A DNA stretch of 64,000 nt from Nitrincola alkalisediminis (GTDB taxonomy: Bacteria > Pseudomonadota > Gammaproteobacteria > Pseudomonadales > Balneatricaceae), in the NCBI RefSeq assembly GCF_009821115.1, contig NZ_VYTY01000001.1, positions 124,001-188,000 on the forward strand, read 5' to 3'. Under the pieces are notes generated by a model. It made no database searches, had not been told where the DNA came from, and worked only from the letters and a program-made list of their open reading frames with translations. Within the stretch, counting starts at the first letter, position 1. Every line of letters begins with the position of its first letter. Shown here piece by piece: positions 17,965 to 27,648 of this stretch. Position numbers and translations under genes: made by a program.

Positions 17965-20598
17965 TTAGTGATGTGTTTCAGTTAATGAATGTTCTTGAGT
18001 TAGCTCATAGAACCTTTCTTCAATCTCATTAAACTGCCATGAAAAGCTTACAAACGACCACTCGGTGATTAAATCAGTAACATCGGCATCATGAGAAAGG
18101 TTAGACGCTGAATCTAAAGAGTCTTGCAAACGTTGCATTTGATAAGCCATACGAAGCGTTTCATCTTCTTCCGGCGAAGGCTGTTGCTTTAATATTTCCA
18201 AACGAATACAAACGAGTCTGGCCTCTTCTTGGGCGCGGGTCAGTAAAGCATCTAGAGTATCAGGATTGTCTAGCAGACTTTCTACACGCTTAATTCTTCC
18301 TATAAAGCCTTCGATCACAGGTGCGGGGAGTGAAGTGCTCTTAAGCGTATTGAGTGCTTCTAGGCACAGCTCAGGCGTTAAGGTGCTTTCCGCATAGAGG
18401 ACTTCCACATTCTCACAAAGAGCTGACATGCGTTTTAGCAATTGTAAATGTTGTTGCTGCTGTTTTTGGCGATGATTGGCAACTTGTTTTGCTTTTTCAT
18501 TGTCTTGACGTTGAGTCTGTTTTAAATGTGCGAAAACCTCATCACTAATTTCACGTAACTCAAGCCATAAACGTCGTTCTAAACTATGGAAGGTAGTACC
18601 AACGGTTTTCCATTCCTGTTGCAAACGTTTGATCTGTTCTGCTGCGTCGCGCTTATCTTCCAGCTCGAGAAGGGTTCGTGCTTGCGCCAGTAGGCTTTTT
18701 TTCATCTCAGCACAGGATTCTTTATGAGCATTAATTTTGTGATCAATTTGCGAAATGAGTTCATTGAATTGTTGTTGAACCAGTTTTCCTGGAGAGCGAT
18801 CAACTGGTGTGAAGCGTTTCCACTCTTGTTTTGCGGTATGTGCGATTTGGTCAATCGCTTTCCAATCAGGGGCAGCCCAGTCTAAATGCTGGAAATAGTC
18901 ACTCAAGTATTCACAAATGGCTTTTCGCTGCGATAGATTCCACGCACGTTCCTGACTCAAGCGCTTAAAGTGTTCATCACACGGCTTATACGCTTCTTGG
19001 GAGGCCTGATGGAAACGTTGCCAAAGCTCGCGTGAATGTTGAGCACCTTGTTGATCTAACTGCTTCCATTCTTTTTGAAGCGTTTTAATACGCTCTGCTA
19101 ACGCCGAGGGTTCTTGGTTTGGGCTTTCAGCTAAGGCTTCCATTTGCAAGCAAAGTTGTTCTTTCTTGGCTTGCGTTGCAAAAGACTGCCATTCTAGCAA
19201 CTCATTAAGCCTTGCAATTTCGGCTTTGAAGGTCTTTTCAATATGAGCAGACACAATCGGATCATGCAAATAAGGTGTCAGTTCATCAATGATGCTTTGG
19301 GCATTCAGTGTTTCACCCGCATTGATACAACTCGTTAACAGATTGAGTTTTTCACTGGCATGCGCGAGTGCTTCGCTGTTTTTGCTTTGGATTTGTTCGA
19401 GGGCTTGCTTCAATGTCGATTGCATTTGCTCCAGCTGCTGAAGCAGACGTGGTAAAGGCAAATTAGATGGCCATGCAATCAACTTAATGGTTTTTTGAAT
19501 CTGTTTGAGTTGTTTTTCCTGTTCAGCATCACTTTCTGGCAGGGCCAATAACCCGTCAAGATCGGAGGTGTGCTGTTGATAGCGTACCAGTAAATCCAGC
19601 TGTTGCTGAGAGCACTCAAGGAGTTCAGGAATATCCTGTTTGTAGGTCAGAATTCTCAATACTTTATTCAGCTCGTTTTGCTGGATTTTGCATTCTGATA
19701 ACGGACCTGCTTCTAATTGAAGTTCATCTGTTAAATTTGCAACCAGTGCACTGAGTGCATGCAAGTGCGCTTCACAAGAGGTTCTCAATTGATCTGATTG
19801 GCGTTTGTTTTCTTGTATGGCGGCCTCTTCCTCCTGCAGTGTGGCTAAGTACGCATCTGCTTTAGAGATCAGGGCCTGATACTCGTCATTGCGAGTATCT
19901 AAATTAAGATGGGTCCACTCATCGGTTAAAGACTTGAGCCGCGTGGAAAAGTGTAGTTTATCTTGCCCATCGACAAGGTTTGAGAAGCTTTTTAACAGCT
20001 CCTGTTGTTTGTGTTGCTTGGCCTGTGCCGCCATCAGGGCTTCTGCATGTGCATTAAGCGCGTCTTTTGTGATTCTGAAGACAACCTTGTCGTGACCTTT
20101 TGACTGCTTGTTCACTTCCTCAAGTTCAGGAAGACCCGTCAGTGCCGATGCCGCTTGCTGGCGAGTCGATGCGAGCGGTGATTTGAGAGCCAGTGTTGCC
20201 AGTGAAGATTGATGAGCAACGTATTTAAATAAGGTGTCATGGACGGCGGGTGCCTGGCTTTCAAGCAGAAGTGTGACCAGCAAATCGTGAGTTTCAGGTG
20301 TTAGCTGATATTTAGCCCCCTTAATTTGCCCTGATGTCACAAGTGTTTGACTTAATCGCGTCAGCAGTAACGCCATGACATCTGTATCCGTTTCGGATAA
20401 CAGAAGTTTGGCGAAGACGGAGAGGCTGTCTATTTTGGAGATAGCCGATTTCCTAACCTCAGCGGAGGGGTCTTGCTGTGCAAGATTGACGAGTGTTTCA
20501 AATTCATCAGCATTTTGAGCGTTGAGCTGATTGACTGCACGTGATCTGACGCTTGCATCAGAGTGTCGCCATTTGGGCCTAAACAGATTTAAAAACAT
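17965..20598 (-). CDS. DUF349 domain-containing coiled-coil protein
   Basis: An 877-residue, mostly helical cytoplasmic protein. The N-terminal ~90 residues look like HEAT-type helices (RSRAVNQLNAQNADEFETLVNLA). The rest contains several DUF349-like helical units with the recurring pattern W..L...G......W..F, for example LQKEWKQLDQQGAQHSRELW and LQQEWKTVGTTFHSLERRLW. Proteins of this type occur across Pseudomonadales and Oceanospirillales; their function is unknown, with a possible RNA or ribosome link only suggested by distant relatives. The start is ATG 20598 with GGGGT shortly upstream. No signal or membrane segment is seen. It is monocistronic. Confidence 0.85.
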   Translation of the reverse strand: MFLNLFRPKWRHSDASVRSRAVNQLNAQNADEFETLVNLAQQDPSAEVRKSAISKIDSLSVFAKLLLSETDTDVMALLLTRLSQTLVTSGQIKGAKYQLTPETHDLLVTLLLESQAPAVHDTLFKYVAHQSSLATLALKSPLASTRQQAASALTGLPELEEVNKQSKGHDKVVFRITKDALNAHAEALMAAQAKQHKQQELLKSFSNLVDGQDKLHFSTRLKSLTDEWTHLNLDTRNDEYQALISKADAYLATLQEEEAAIQENKRQSDQLRTSCEAHLHALSALVANLTDELQLEAGPLSECKIQQNELNKVLRILTYKQDIPELLECSQQQLDLLVRYQQHTSDLDGLLALPESDAEQEKQLKQIQKTIKLIAWPSNLPLPRLLQQLEQMQSTLKQALEQIQSKNSEALAHASEKLNLLTSCINAGETLNAQSIIDELTPYLHDPIVSAHIEKTFKAEIARLNELLEWQSFATQAKKEQLCLQMEALAESPNQEPSALAERIKTLQKEWKQLDQQGAQHSRELWQRFHQASQEAYKPCDEHFKRLSQERAWNLSQRKAICEYLSDYFQHLDWAAPDWKAIDQIAHTAKQEWKRFTPVDRSPGKLVQQQFNELISQIDHKINAHKESCAEMKKSLLAQARTLLELEDKRDAAEQIKRLQQEWKTVGTTFHSLERRLWLELREISDEVFAHLKQTQRQDNEKAKQVANHRQKQQQQHLQLLKRMSALCENVEVLYAESTLTPELCLEALNTLKSTSLPAPVIEGFIGRIKRVESLLDNPDTLDALLTRAQEEARLVCIRLEILKQQPSPEEDETLRMAYQMQRLQDSLDSASNLSHDADVTDLITEWSFVSFSWQFNEIEERFYELTQEHSLTETHH

Positions 20599-20764
20599 CA
20601 ATTACCCCAGCCGGTATGGGGATACCGACAGTCCATAAAAAGTTAAAGCGAAGGGACGGTATTCTAACGGTGGCAGGTGCTGCATAAAAGCCCTGAAGCC
20701 CATGCAAACAAAATTAAGTTTAATACAAGGCTCTTTTCCGAGGGGATAGTGTGTCTTCTAGGGC

Positions 20765-21910
20765 TTAAACCGTCAAGTCAACATGTTGTATTGTACCAAC
20801 CCGACCGTCTTCTGATAAGTAAATACCCGTCGATTGGATCATACCCAACAGATTTGAATCGCCTGACTGGAAAAGTGAAAAGGGTGTTTTTGCGTTTCCT
20901 AGATAAATCGCTCCAATCCCCGCTTCAGATAGTGTCATTAACTGCTGTGAGTCTGAGTTTCCCGGATGTACCCAGAGTTTTAAATGCTGGAATATCTCAT
21001 CATTTTCGTCTATCCAGCCGTTATTATCATCGTCATAGGCGGCTAATTCATTAAATCCATCCCCTGTGATGGCTCCAAACAGTTCACTGCCATCGTTGAT
21101 GATACCATCATTGTTTTTATCAAGCGCTAAAAATGCGCTATTCGCGCCCAGGCTTGGGATTAAATCGGGGCGTCCATCCAATGTTAAATCAAACTCAAAG
21201 CGCGTTTCAGTTAACTCGGCAGAGTGGCCGTTAAAGTTAATCACCAAGGGGTCGATTAGATTTTGTCCAACGCGCAGCATAAATGAATTGTGCTGCACGA
21301 GTTCTCGGCTTAAGTTGAGTTCTAGGCTGATATCAATGCTGCGTCCATCTGCTGTTTTCACAATGCCTGTTGCATTGAAATGGGTGTTTTCGGCTTGATA
21401 GAAGGTTTCGTGGCGTTGATACTGAAAACTGACCGTTTCGACTTGAGGTGGTGTCGTAGGTAAGGGTTGGAATGGCAGTTCAATATCAGATTTGAAAGGT
21501 CGAGCATCAAAGAGCTGCATTTTAAACTCTTTTCCCGTTAGTGTTTTCATCAGTTGCTGAATCAGGAGCAGACGAACACGATCATCTGACGACAACTCTA
21601 AGCGAAAAGGCGCATCGGCTGACACATTGCCTGTATTTGTTGTATTCGCCGTCGACTGATTCTGGATGTTGGCAGGAACTTGATTGTTGGGTTCCAGTTC
21701 ACTTTCTCCGAAACGCTTGCGAAGATCGGAATAGGTAATCAGTTCTTTGCTAGTGAAGTTGATAGACCGAGTGATACTGATACGTTGAGTCGACTCTTCC
21801 CCTTGGGCATTGGTTTGTCTGCGCTCAGTCGTGAGTGTTTCGGCACGCTCATAGCGAGTTTGACTGGCATGACCAGACTTCATATTGATCTGACTGGCTT
21901 CAATACGCAT
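20765..21910 (-). CDS. EF-hand-like calcium-binding protein of unknown function
   Basis: A 381-residue protein without a signal peptide. The N-terminal part is polar and low in hydrophobics (MRIEASQINMKSG...). The C-terminal third holds two calcium-loop sequences, DKNNDGIINDGSELFG (about residues 265-280) and DDDNNGWIDENDEIF (about 290-304). This is the DxNxDGxID pattern common in large bacterial secreted proteins, followed by GIYLSEDGRVGTIQHVDLTV. Homologous standalone proteins are frequent in marine gammaproteobacteria, but I do not know a function. It lies divergent from nothing close and may be monocistronic. Export by a non-classical route is possible, but there is no evidence here. Confidence 0.8.
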   Translation of the reverse strand: MRIEASQINMKSGHASQTRYERAETLTTERRQTNAQGEESTQRISITRSINFTSKELITYSDLRKRFGESELEPNNQVPANIQNQSTANTTNTGNVSADAPFRLELSSDDRVRLLLIQQLMKTLTGKEFKMQLFDARPFKSDIELPFQPLPTTPPQVETVSFQYQRHETFYQAENTHFNATGIVKTADGRSIDISLELNLSRELVQHNSFMLRVGQNLIDPLVINFNGHSAELTETRFEFDLTLDGRPDLIPSLGANSAFLALDKNNDGIINDGSELFGAITGDGFNELAAYDDDNNGWIDENDEIFQHLKLWVHPGNSDSQQLMTLSEAGIGAIYLGNAKTPFSLFQSGDSNLLGMIQSTGIYLSEDGRVGTIQHVDLTV

Positions 21911-22032
21911 AAACCGCTCCTCATCCTATTGGGATGTTTATTTCAAAGGGCTGTCTTCGTTCATGAAGTCTGTATCGGCCAAATCGTGTAAACCTAAAGC
22001 AGCTATTTTAAAAAGAGTCGAGATCTAGAGTA

Positions 22033-22461
22033 TTAGTCAATGATAAAATTGAGCTCACCGTCGACATAGAACCACTGATTGTCATCAAAACGAAAGCGCG
22101 AGATCTCGTGCAGCGTACCTGAGTCTTCGGGCGTTTCAAAAGAGGCTTTAAACTCTACAGTTCCCTCTGAGTCTCCGATTTTTCCCTGTTGTGTCGATAA
22201 AATCTCCAGCTTTGTCCAAACCGTGATTTGCGTTTGCTCGTTCAAAACCTCTTGATCTTCGGGTTGGCGTTTTTCAGGCGCAGTTGTGTGAATGAGGTAA
22301 TCAACCGCTCCAATGCTAAAGGCCGTATACCGTGAACGCATTAACGCTTCGGCGGTTTTAGCTGGACGATAGCCATTAATGGCGGGTGCACAGCACATCA
22401 TAAAGGGTTTTCCCGACTGGCAAGGACAGGCTTGTTCAGTATTGTTTTGATCTTGCATCAT
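22033..22461 (-). CDS. YchJ-like SEC-C motif protein (UPF0225)
   Basis: A 142-residue protein of the YchJ family. Near the N-terminus it has the zinc-binding CPCQSGKPFMMCC segment, then the family's YRPAKTAEALMRSRYTAF, and a C-terminal NTF2-like/SEC-C region ending in SRFRFDDNQWFYVDGE. Its function is unknown. I prefer the ATG at 22461 over the longer in-frame start at 22539, because family members begin just before the cysteine motif and the longer form would run into the sbcB promoter. It is divergent from sbcB. Confidence 0.85.
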   Translation of the reverse strand: MMQDQNNTEQACPCQSGKPFMMCCAPAINGYRPAKTAEALMRSRYTAFSIGAVDYLIHTTAPEKRQPEDQEVLNEQTQITVWTKLEILSTQQGKIGDSEGTVEFKASFETPEDSGTLHEISRFRFDDNQWFYVDGELNFIID

Positions 22462-22557
22462 GAGGATGATCCTATGTCGGTTAACTGGTAATCTACACAG
22501 ATTAACACGACGATAAATCCAGATACATCTTACGGGCATTCAAATTAAGTAGACGTT

Positions 22558-24006
22558 ATGGCTATAACAGAACCTCTAACCTTCCTGTTTCATGACTACG
22601 AAACGGGCGGTGTGGACCCCAAACGCGATCGACCTTTGCAGTTTGCGGCTATTCGCACAGATGAGCATTTCAATATTATTGAAGAGCCCATTATGCTCTA
22701 TGCAAAAATATGTGATGACTATATTCCTCACCCAAAAGCCTGCTTGATTACGGGTATTACACCTCAAAAAACTTTAGAGGAAGGCGTATGTGAGGCAGAA
22801 TTTATTGCGCGTATTCATGCGGAAATGGCACGTCCTGGAACCTGTGCACTGGGATACAATAGCATACGCTTTGACGACGAAGTCACGCGCAATACACTCT
22901 ATCGGAATTTTTTCGATCCCTATGCTCGCGAGTGGCAAAACAATTGTTCTCGCTGGGACATTATCGACAGTTTGAGGCTTGCAAGAGCCTTGCGTCCTGA
23001 TGGTATTGTTTGGCCAACCTATGCCGACGGTTCGCCGAGTTTACGTTTAGAGGACCTGACTCAAGCAAATGGTATCGGTCACGATCACGCGCATGATGCT
23101 TTATCTGACGTGTATGCAACAATCGCCATGGCGAAGTTGCTAAAAGAAAAGCAGCCGCGTTTATTTGATTTTGTCTTTCAGAATCGTTCCAAGCAGACCC
23201 TGCAAAAGAGCTTGGATGTGGCGAATATGAAGCCATTTCTCCATGTGTCCTCTCGATATCCCACGAATCTGGGAAATCTAGCGATTGTTGCGCCCTTGGC
23301 CTACCACCCCATTCAATCCAATGCCGTGATTACCTGGGATCTTCGTTGTGATCCTACTCCCTTATTGGATTTGGACGTTGATGAATTGCATCGGTTACTC
23401 TACTCACCTAGAGAGACCTCAGAAGAGCGCGTGATTGGCCTTAAGCTTGTTCACTTGAATAAATGTCCGATTGTCGCACCCGCAGGTATGTTAAACGCAG
23501 AGGAGGCCCAGCGCTATGGCATAGAGGGGGCCGTGTGTCGTCGTCATTTATCCATTTTACGTCAAGCCCCGCAGATTCAGCCGAAGCTCAAGGCTCTTTA
23601 TGAGATCAATACATTTGTCCCCGAAAAAGATCCGGATCATATGCTCTATTCCGGTGGCTTTTTCAGTCCGCATGATCGTCATTTAATGGATAAAATCCGC
23701 CAGTTCAGTGCAGATGAACTGATCGGTTTACAGTTGCCTTTTCAGGACCCGCGTTTAGAGGAAATGCTGTTACGATATAAGGCGCGAAACTACCCTTATA
23801 CCTTGGACTCTAATGAGCAGCAGCGTTGGGAAGAGCATCGAAGCCAGCGCTTATTAGGGCCTGAGAATGAGGGATGTTTAACCTTGACCCAAGCATTTGA
23901 CGAAATGAATAGAATCGCGACGGAGACAGAGTTGTCGGCGCGTGAGATGAGCATTTTGGAAGACTTGGCTTCGTACATCGAATCTGTTTACCCAATGGAG
24001 TTTTAG
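22558..24006 (+). CDS. sbcB: Exodeoxyribonuclease I
   Basis: The 482-residue DnaQ-superfamily 3'-5' exonuclease degrades single-stranded DNA and takes part in recombination and mismatch repair. The first exonuclease motif is FHDYETGG, with Asp13 and Glu15 as metal ligands; the second is GYNSIRFDDEVTRN; and the third is HDHAHDALSDV. The C-terminal SH3-like and helical parts specific to SbcB are present (RYKARNYPYTL...W..HR). It is followed after one base by a small secreted protein gene that is probably translated by coupling. Confidence 0.96.
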   Translation: MAITEPLTFLFHDYETGGVDPKRDRPLQFAAIRTDEHFNIIEEPIMLYAKICDDYIPHPKACLITGITPQKTLEEGVCEAEFIARIHAEMARPGTCALGYNSIRFDDEVTRNTLYRNFFDPYAREWQNNCSRWDIIDSLRLARALRPDGIVWPTYADGSPSLRLEDLTQANGIGHDHAHDALSDVYATIAMAKLLKEKQPRLFDFVFQNRSKQTLQKSLDVANMKPFLHVSSRYPTNLGNLAIVAPLAYHPIQSNAVITWDLRCDPTPLLDLDVDELHRLLYSPRETSEERVIGLKLVHLNKCPIVAPAGMLNAEEAQRYGIEGAVCRRHLSILRQAPQIQPKLKALYEINTFVPEKDPDHMLYSGGFFSPHDRHLMDKIRQFSADELIGLQLPFQDPRLEEMLLRYKARNYPYTLDSNEQQRWEEHRSQRLLGPENEGCLTLTQAFDEMNRIATETELSAREMSILEDLASYIESVYPMEF

Positions 24007-24007
24007 C

Positions 24008-24562
24008 GTGTTAAAAGAAGGGGGGGCGGGTCTGGTGGTGGTGCTGATGGCGATTCCGTGCGTTGCTCAGCCATTAGCACCTATTCCCTACCAGGTCGTC
24101 TATCCCGAAGGGTTTTCGACGGGAACTCATCATGGTCGAGACGTTTTTGAGGGACGGGACTGGGGCGCTTTTGATCCTGAGTCTATGCCAGAGTTGTACA
24201 ATGATGTTGAGGATCGGCCAACGCCCAGTGTACAAGTGATTATGTATTCAGAGCCAGAAGAGATTAATGAGATTTTAGTGGATGACGTCGAGGTGGTTAC
24301 CCCCTTAGAAGGAGAAGATCTTGTCTATCAGGAGATACTCGATGATCTTTATGAGCAAGCCTGTGCCTTGGTTCCTGAAGGAGAGGCGTGTGATCCGTTG
24401 CTGGGGTTTCAGGGAGATTTAACCGTGGGTGATGAGCCTGCAGCGACACCGTCGGCTCCTGTGTTGCCGATCAATAGCGAACAGGAGGAGCAGGATGTGC
24501 TGGAGCGATTCCAAGCGCTTGAAGAGGGGTTTACGCCAGACTTTGATCGTTTATTTGATTAA
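24008..24562 (+). CDS. Small secreted acidic protein of unknown function
   Basis: A 184-residue protein beginning at GTG 24008, one base after the sbcB stop. It has a plausible signal peptide (MLKEGG then a hydrophobic GLVVVLMAIPCVAQ, cleavage near residue 21). The mature protein is very acidic with many Glu and Asp residues, two cysteines close together (ACALVPEGEACDPL, about residues 117-128) that could form a disulfide, and a proline-rich linker. I recognise no family. Tight linkage to sbcB is the only contextual clue. The G-run just after the start codon is unusual. Confidence 0.65.
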   Translation: MLKEGGAGLVVVLMAIPCVAQPLAPIPYQVVYPEGFSTGTHHGRDVFEGRDWGAFDPESMPELYNDVEDRPTPSVQVIMYSEPEEINEILVDDVEVVTPLEGEDLVYQEILDDLYEQACALVPEGEACDPLLGFQGDLTVGDEPAATPSAPVLPINSEQEEQDVLERFQALEEGFTPDFDRLFD

Positions 24563-24589
24563 AGTCCGGCGTTAGACAAGCGTTGATCA

Positions 24590-27430
24590 TCAATTCAATT
24601 GGAAAAACGCACGTTGCTCCCTAAGTGATTGAATTTTTGAATCTGCATTGTCTGAAATCAAGGCTTCCGGATCAGTTTCGAACTTACCAAAGCTGCGCAA
24701 GAAGAATTGGCTTTGACGCAACTCTGATAGTGTTTGTTCAAGGTCGCCCTTTTGAATTCTTTGAACCGATTCGGCCACTTGTTGGTGACTGCTGAAGGAG
24801 CCATCTCTGTCTAACTCACGCCAGTAGCGTTGAGACCGAGCCCCGATAGAGGTATCAGGCTGAAGCAGACGCGATACCAAACTGGTTTGGAAGCGTTGAA
24901 TGTCCTCGGGCTCCATCCTAGCCAATTCTTCTTGCATACGGTCTAAGAAGTCATGGAAATGGGATTCCAGTGTAATAGGGTCTGCAACGCTGGATTGGAC
25001 AATCAAGGCTAAGCCAGGGACATCCCCCATTGGTACATAATTCGAAAAGACGATATAGCCGAATTGTTTTTCGGTGCGCATTTCTGAGTAGAAGGGTGTT
25101 GAAATGATTTCATTTAATAAGGCAACGGCCGCTCGACTCTGTGATGAGTTGTCTTTACCTTGAAGAAACTGCGTTAACACCGCATCGTGATGGTTGAGCT
25201 TCAGGGTGGCTCTTAAGTCCTCGGATGTCGGCAGTTTTACAACGGGAACCTGAATAGCTGGGATTGCACGCGTTTTGGTTAGCAGGGCTTCTTTAACCAA
25301 CTCAGCTAATGCTAGGCTGGTGTCGGCGGTCAGGTTGCCATGCGCGAGCATGCGAACATCTAATTCGGTATAGAGTTCGCTGATAAAGTGTTCTAACTCC
25401 TCCAGCGAAAGGCGATCAAGAGCTTCCAGTTTGTCATCGGTGCTCCATCTCGACATTAAAGACGTGAACAAATGTTGCAAGGACAGCTGATAAGGTGTTT
25501 CTTGCTGAAGATTAATCAGGCGCTCTTGCAGTTGCCGTTTTACCTGCATAAAACGCCGGTTGTCCATTTCTGGATGACGTAAAAGTGGAAGGACTTTGGT
25601 TAGTAACGTGATTTGCTTATCATTGTAACCTGAAAGCTGTAGAGATAAGCCACGCATGTGAGGGTAGACAGATAGCGACAGTCCAGCCAATGAGGCGTCG
25701 TATAGCACTTCATTCAGCTGGTCATTGACCATGCGTGTGTAAAGATCAATCATCACTGCATTGTTGGCACTGGCCATCGCTTGATGCGTCATGAGGGCCA
25801 CAAAAAAGTCAGCTCTTGGACGCTCAAACGTTTGGTCTTGTTGGTGCCAAAGGCTTATTCCTGGAGAGTTGAGCAGTTGCATGGGAACGTCTGAGCTGTC
25901 TTCTCGATCAACCAAGGATAGATCTTCTGGAATAAACGGATTGAGCGATCTGACAAATAATAAGTCATTTCTTGCCGCAGAGCGCCAAGATTCCAGATTA
26001 GAGTCCAAAACGTCAGACACCTTAAAGGGCGCATTATAGCGACGTTCCGATTGATCGGTCTTCAGCTCTTGAGCCATGAGCGTTAACAGCATATTGTCAG
26101 GGTTTAGAAAGCTTAAAAATTCTTTGAGGGTATTCTCATCAAAGGTTTCTAACAAAAAGTTCGCACGCAGTATTTCTTCAGTCGGGTAGCGCTGTTGCAT
26201 TTGCGCCATCATCATGGCGTCATGAATCGGCTGGCGTCTGTCGGCAAATAAAAACTGCAATTCGGCCATGTTGCGCTCTTCAGCATACAGCGATTCATTA
26301 ATACCCGTCTCGGCAAGAGCGTTTACGAATTCAAAAAAATGCGTAACGACTTGGGAATAGTCCTTCATACCCTCTTCAGTTAAGGCAATTGAAACCTGAA
26401 AAAGACCTTCATTGTCTAAGTCAATCGCAGTAAAGGCACCGAGCTCGGTAGCGAGGTTTTCTGACTTCAAATACGACAAAAGGCTGCCTTCTCCTTCATA
26501 TCCTAGCAGGCTGGCAATGTAATAAAGCGGCTTGTCTCGCCAATGATCGCGTAATGAAGGAACAGGAAAACTTAAAGAAAGTTGGCGCATTTGGCGCAGG
26601 GTTTGAATTTCAAGTTTTTTAGGTAAGCTGTTTTCAACGAAGAGCGGAGCGGTATCTACATAGGCTGAAGCATCAAAATCACGAATCTCAGTGAAGCGTT
26701 CGGTGACAAGATCCTTGAGTTCTGGAATCGATTGAGGGCCAATCACCACTAAACTCATTAAGTTAGCGGAGTAATACTGGTTATAAAAATCAATCAGCTC
26801 GTCTTGAATATTGCTCCCTTCTCGATCAGAGAGTGAATGTAAATCACCGACAGCAAATCGGCTCCAAGCATGCTCGGGGTTCATGACCTGTTTGGTGACC
26901 TCATGCTCGCGGCGACGGTCATCGCGGCGGCGTGATTGGAACTCAGATTCTACTGCGTGACGTTCACGATCAACATACTCTGTGCTAAAAAGTGGGTCTA
27001 TAAAAAAGCGAGAGAAGCGGTCGAGTGCTTCTGGCAGAGCGTCTGGATGAATATCGAAAAAATAGTTGGTGTTTTCATAGGCGGTAAAGGCATTGTGTGA
27101 GCCGCCGTTCGAGCTGATAAAGGCTTGATAGCTGTCCGCTTCTGGGTAAGTCGCTGTTCCTAAAAAAAGCATATGTTCTAAAAAGTGCGCAAGACCCGGT
27201 CTATCAATCGGATTTGCATTCGAGCCAACGAGAACGTCCATGGACGCCGCTGCTTTTTCAGCCTCGGGATCTGAAACCAATAGAACTTTTAGGCGGTTGG
27301 GAAGTTCAAACTGTTCATAGGCGCGAGAATCATACGAACTTTTGATGATGTCATTCGCCAATGCAGGTGTTAGAGAAAAAATGAGTAGTGTGTAAACTAA
27401 AAAGGGAGCTATCCGTGATGTGTATAACAT
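24590..27430 (-). CDS. M16 family metallopeptidase (pitrilysin/insulinase type)
   Basis: A 946-residue periplasmic protease with a signal peptide (hydrophobic LVYTLLIFSLTPALA before residue 26). The zinc site is the inverted HxxEH motif, HFLEH in GLAHFLEHMLFLG, with the third ligand Glu in the downstream HAVESEF segment. Four M16 domains are expected over this length, as in protease III (PtrA) and insulin-degrading enzyme: an active N-terminal half and an inactive C-terminal half (FGYIVFSNYVP region). It would degrade small peptides in the periplasm. It is divergent from the Tim44-like gene. E. coli ptrA sits next to recBCD; that context is absent here. Confidence 0.9.
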   Translation of the reverse strand: MLYTSRIAPFLVYTLLIFSLTPALANDIIKSSYDSRAYEQFELPNRLKVLLVSDPEAEKAAASMDVLVGSNANPIDRPGLAHFLEHMLFLGTATYPEADSYQAFISSNGGSHNAFTAYENTNYFFDIHPDALPEALDRFSRFFIDPLFSTEYVDRERHAVESEFQSRRRDDRRREHEVTKQVMNPEHAWSRFAVGDLHSLSDREGSNIQDELIDFYNQYYSANLMSLVVIGPQSIPELKDLVTERFTEIRDFDASAYVDTAPLFVENSLPKKLEIQTLRQMRQLSLSFPVPSLRDHWRDKPLYYIASLLGYEGEGSLLSYLKSENLATELGAFTAIDLDNEGLFQVSIALTEEGMKDYSQVVTHFFEFVNALAETGINESLYAEERNMAELQFLFADRRQPIHDAMMMAQMQQRYPTEEILRANFLLETFDENTLKEFLSFLNPDNMLLTLMAQELKTDQSERRYNAPFKVSDVLDSNLESWRSAARNDLLFVRSLNPFIPEDLSLVDREDSSDVPMQLLNSPGISLWHQQDQTFERPRADFFVALMTHQAMASANNAVMIDLYTRMVNDQLNEVLYDASLAGLSLSVYPHMRGLSLQLSGYNDKQITLLTKVLPLLRHPEMDNRRFMQVKRQLQERLINLQQETPYQLSLQHLFTSLMSRWSTDDKLEALDRLSLEELEHFISELYTELDVRMLAHGNLTADTSLALAELVKEALLTKTRAIPAIQVPVVKLPTSEDLRATLKLNHHDAVLTQFLQGKDNSSQSRAAVALLNEIISTPFYSEMRTEKQFGYIVFSNYVPMGDVPGLALIVQSSVADPITLESHFHDFLDRMQEELARMEPEDIQRFQTSLVSRLLQPDTSIGARSQRYWRELDRDGSFSSHQQVAESVQRIQKGDLEQTLSELRQSQFFLRSFGKFETDPEALISDNADSKIQSLREQRAFFQLN

Positions 27431-27648
27431 AATCTACCTGTTAGAACCGAACTGCTTTCATTGACTTAGTCTGACTCGGCCAATGCGGGGAAGTTCCTGT
27501 CCAAAAATGTGCGTGTGATCGATTGGGTTTTCGGGACTAAATGGGAGGGTATGCTATCAATTCGCGGCAAGACCGCCTATATTTAGTGGTTGACTATTCT
27601 AGCATGTAAAAATAATTTTTTTTAAAAAATCACACGATAGGAGTGTTC

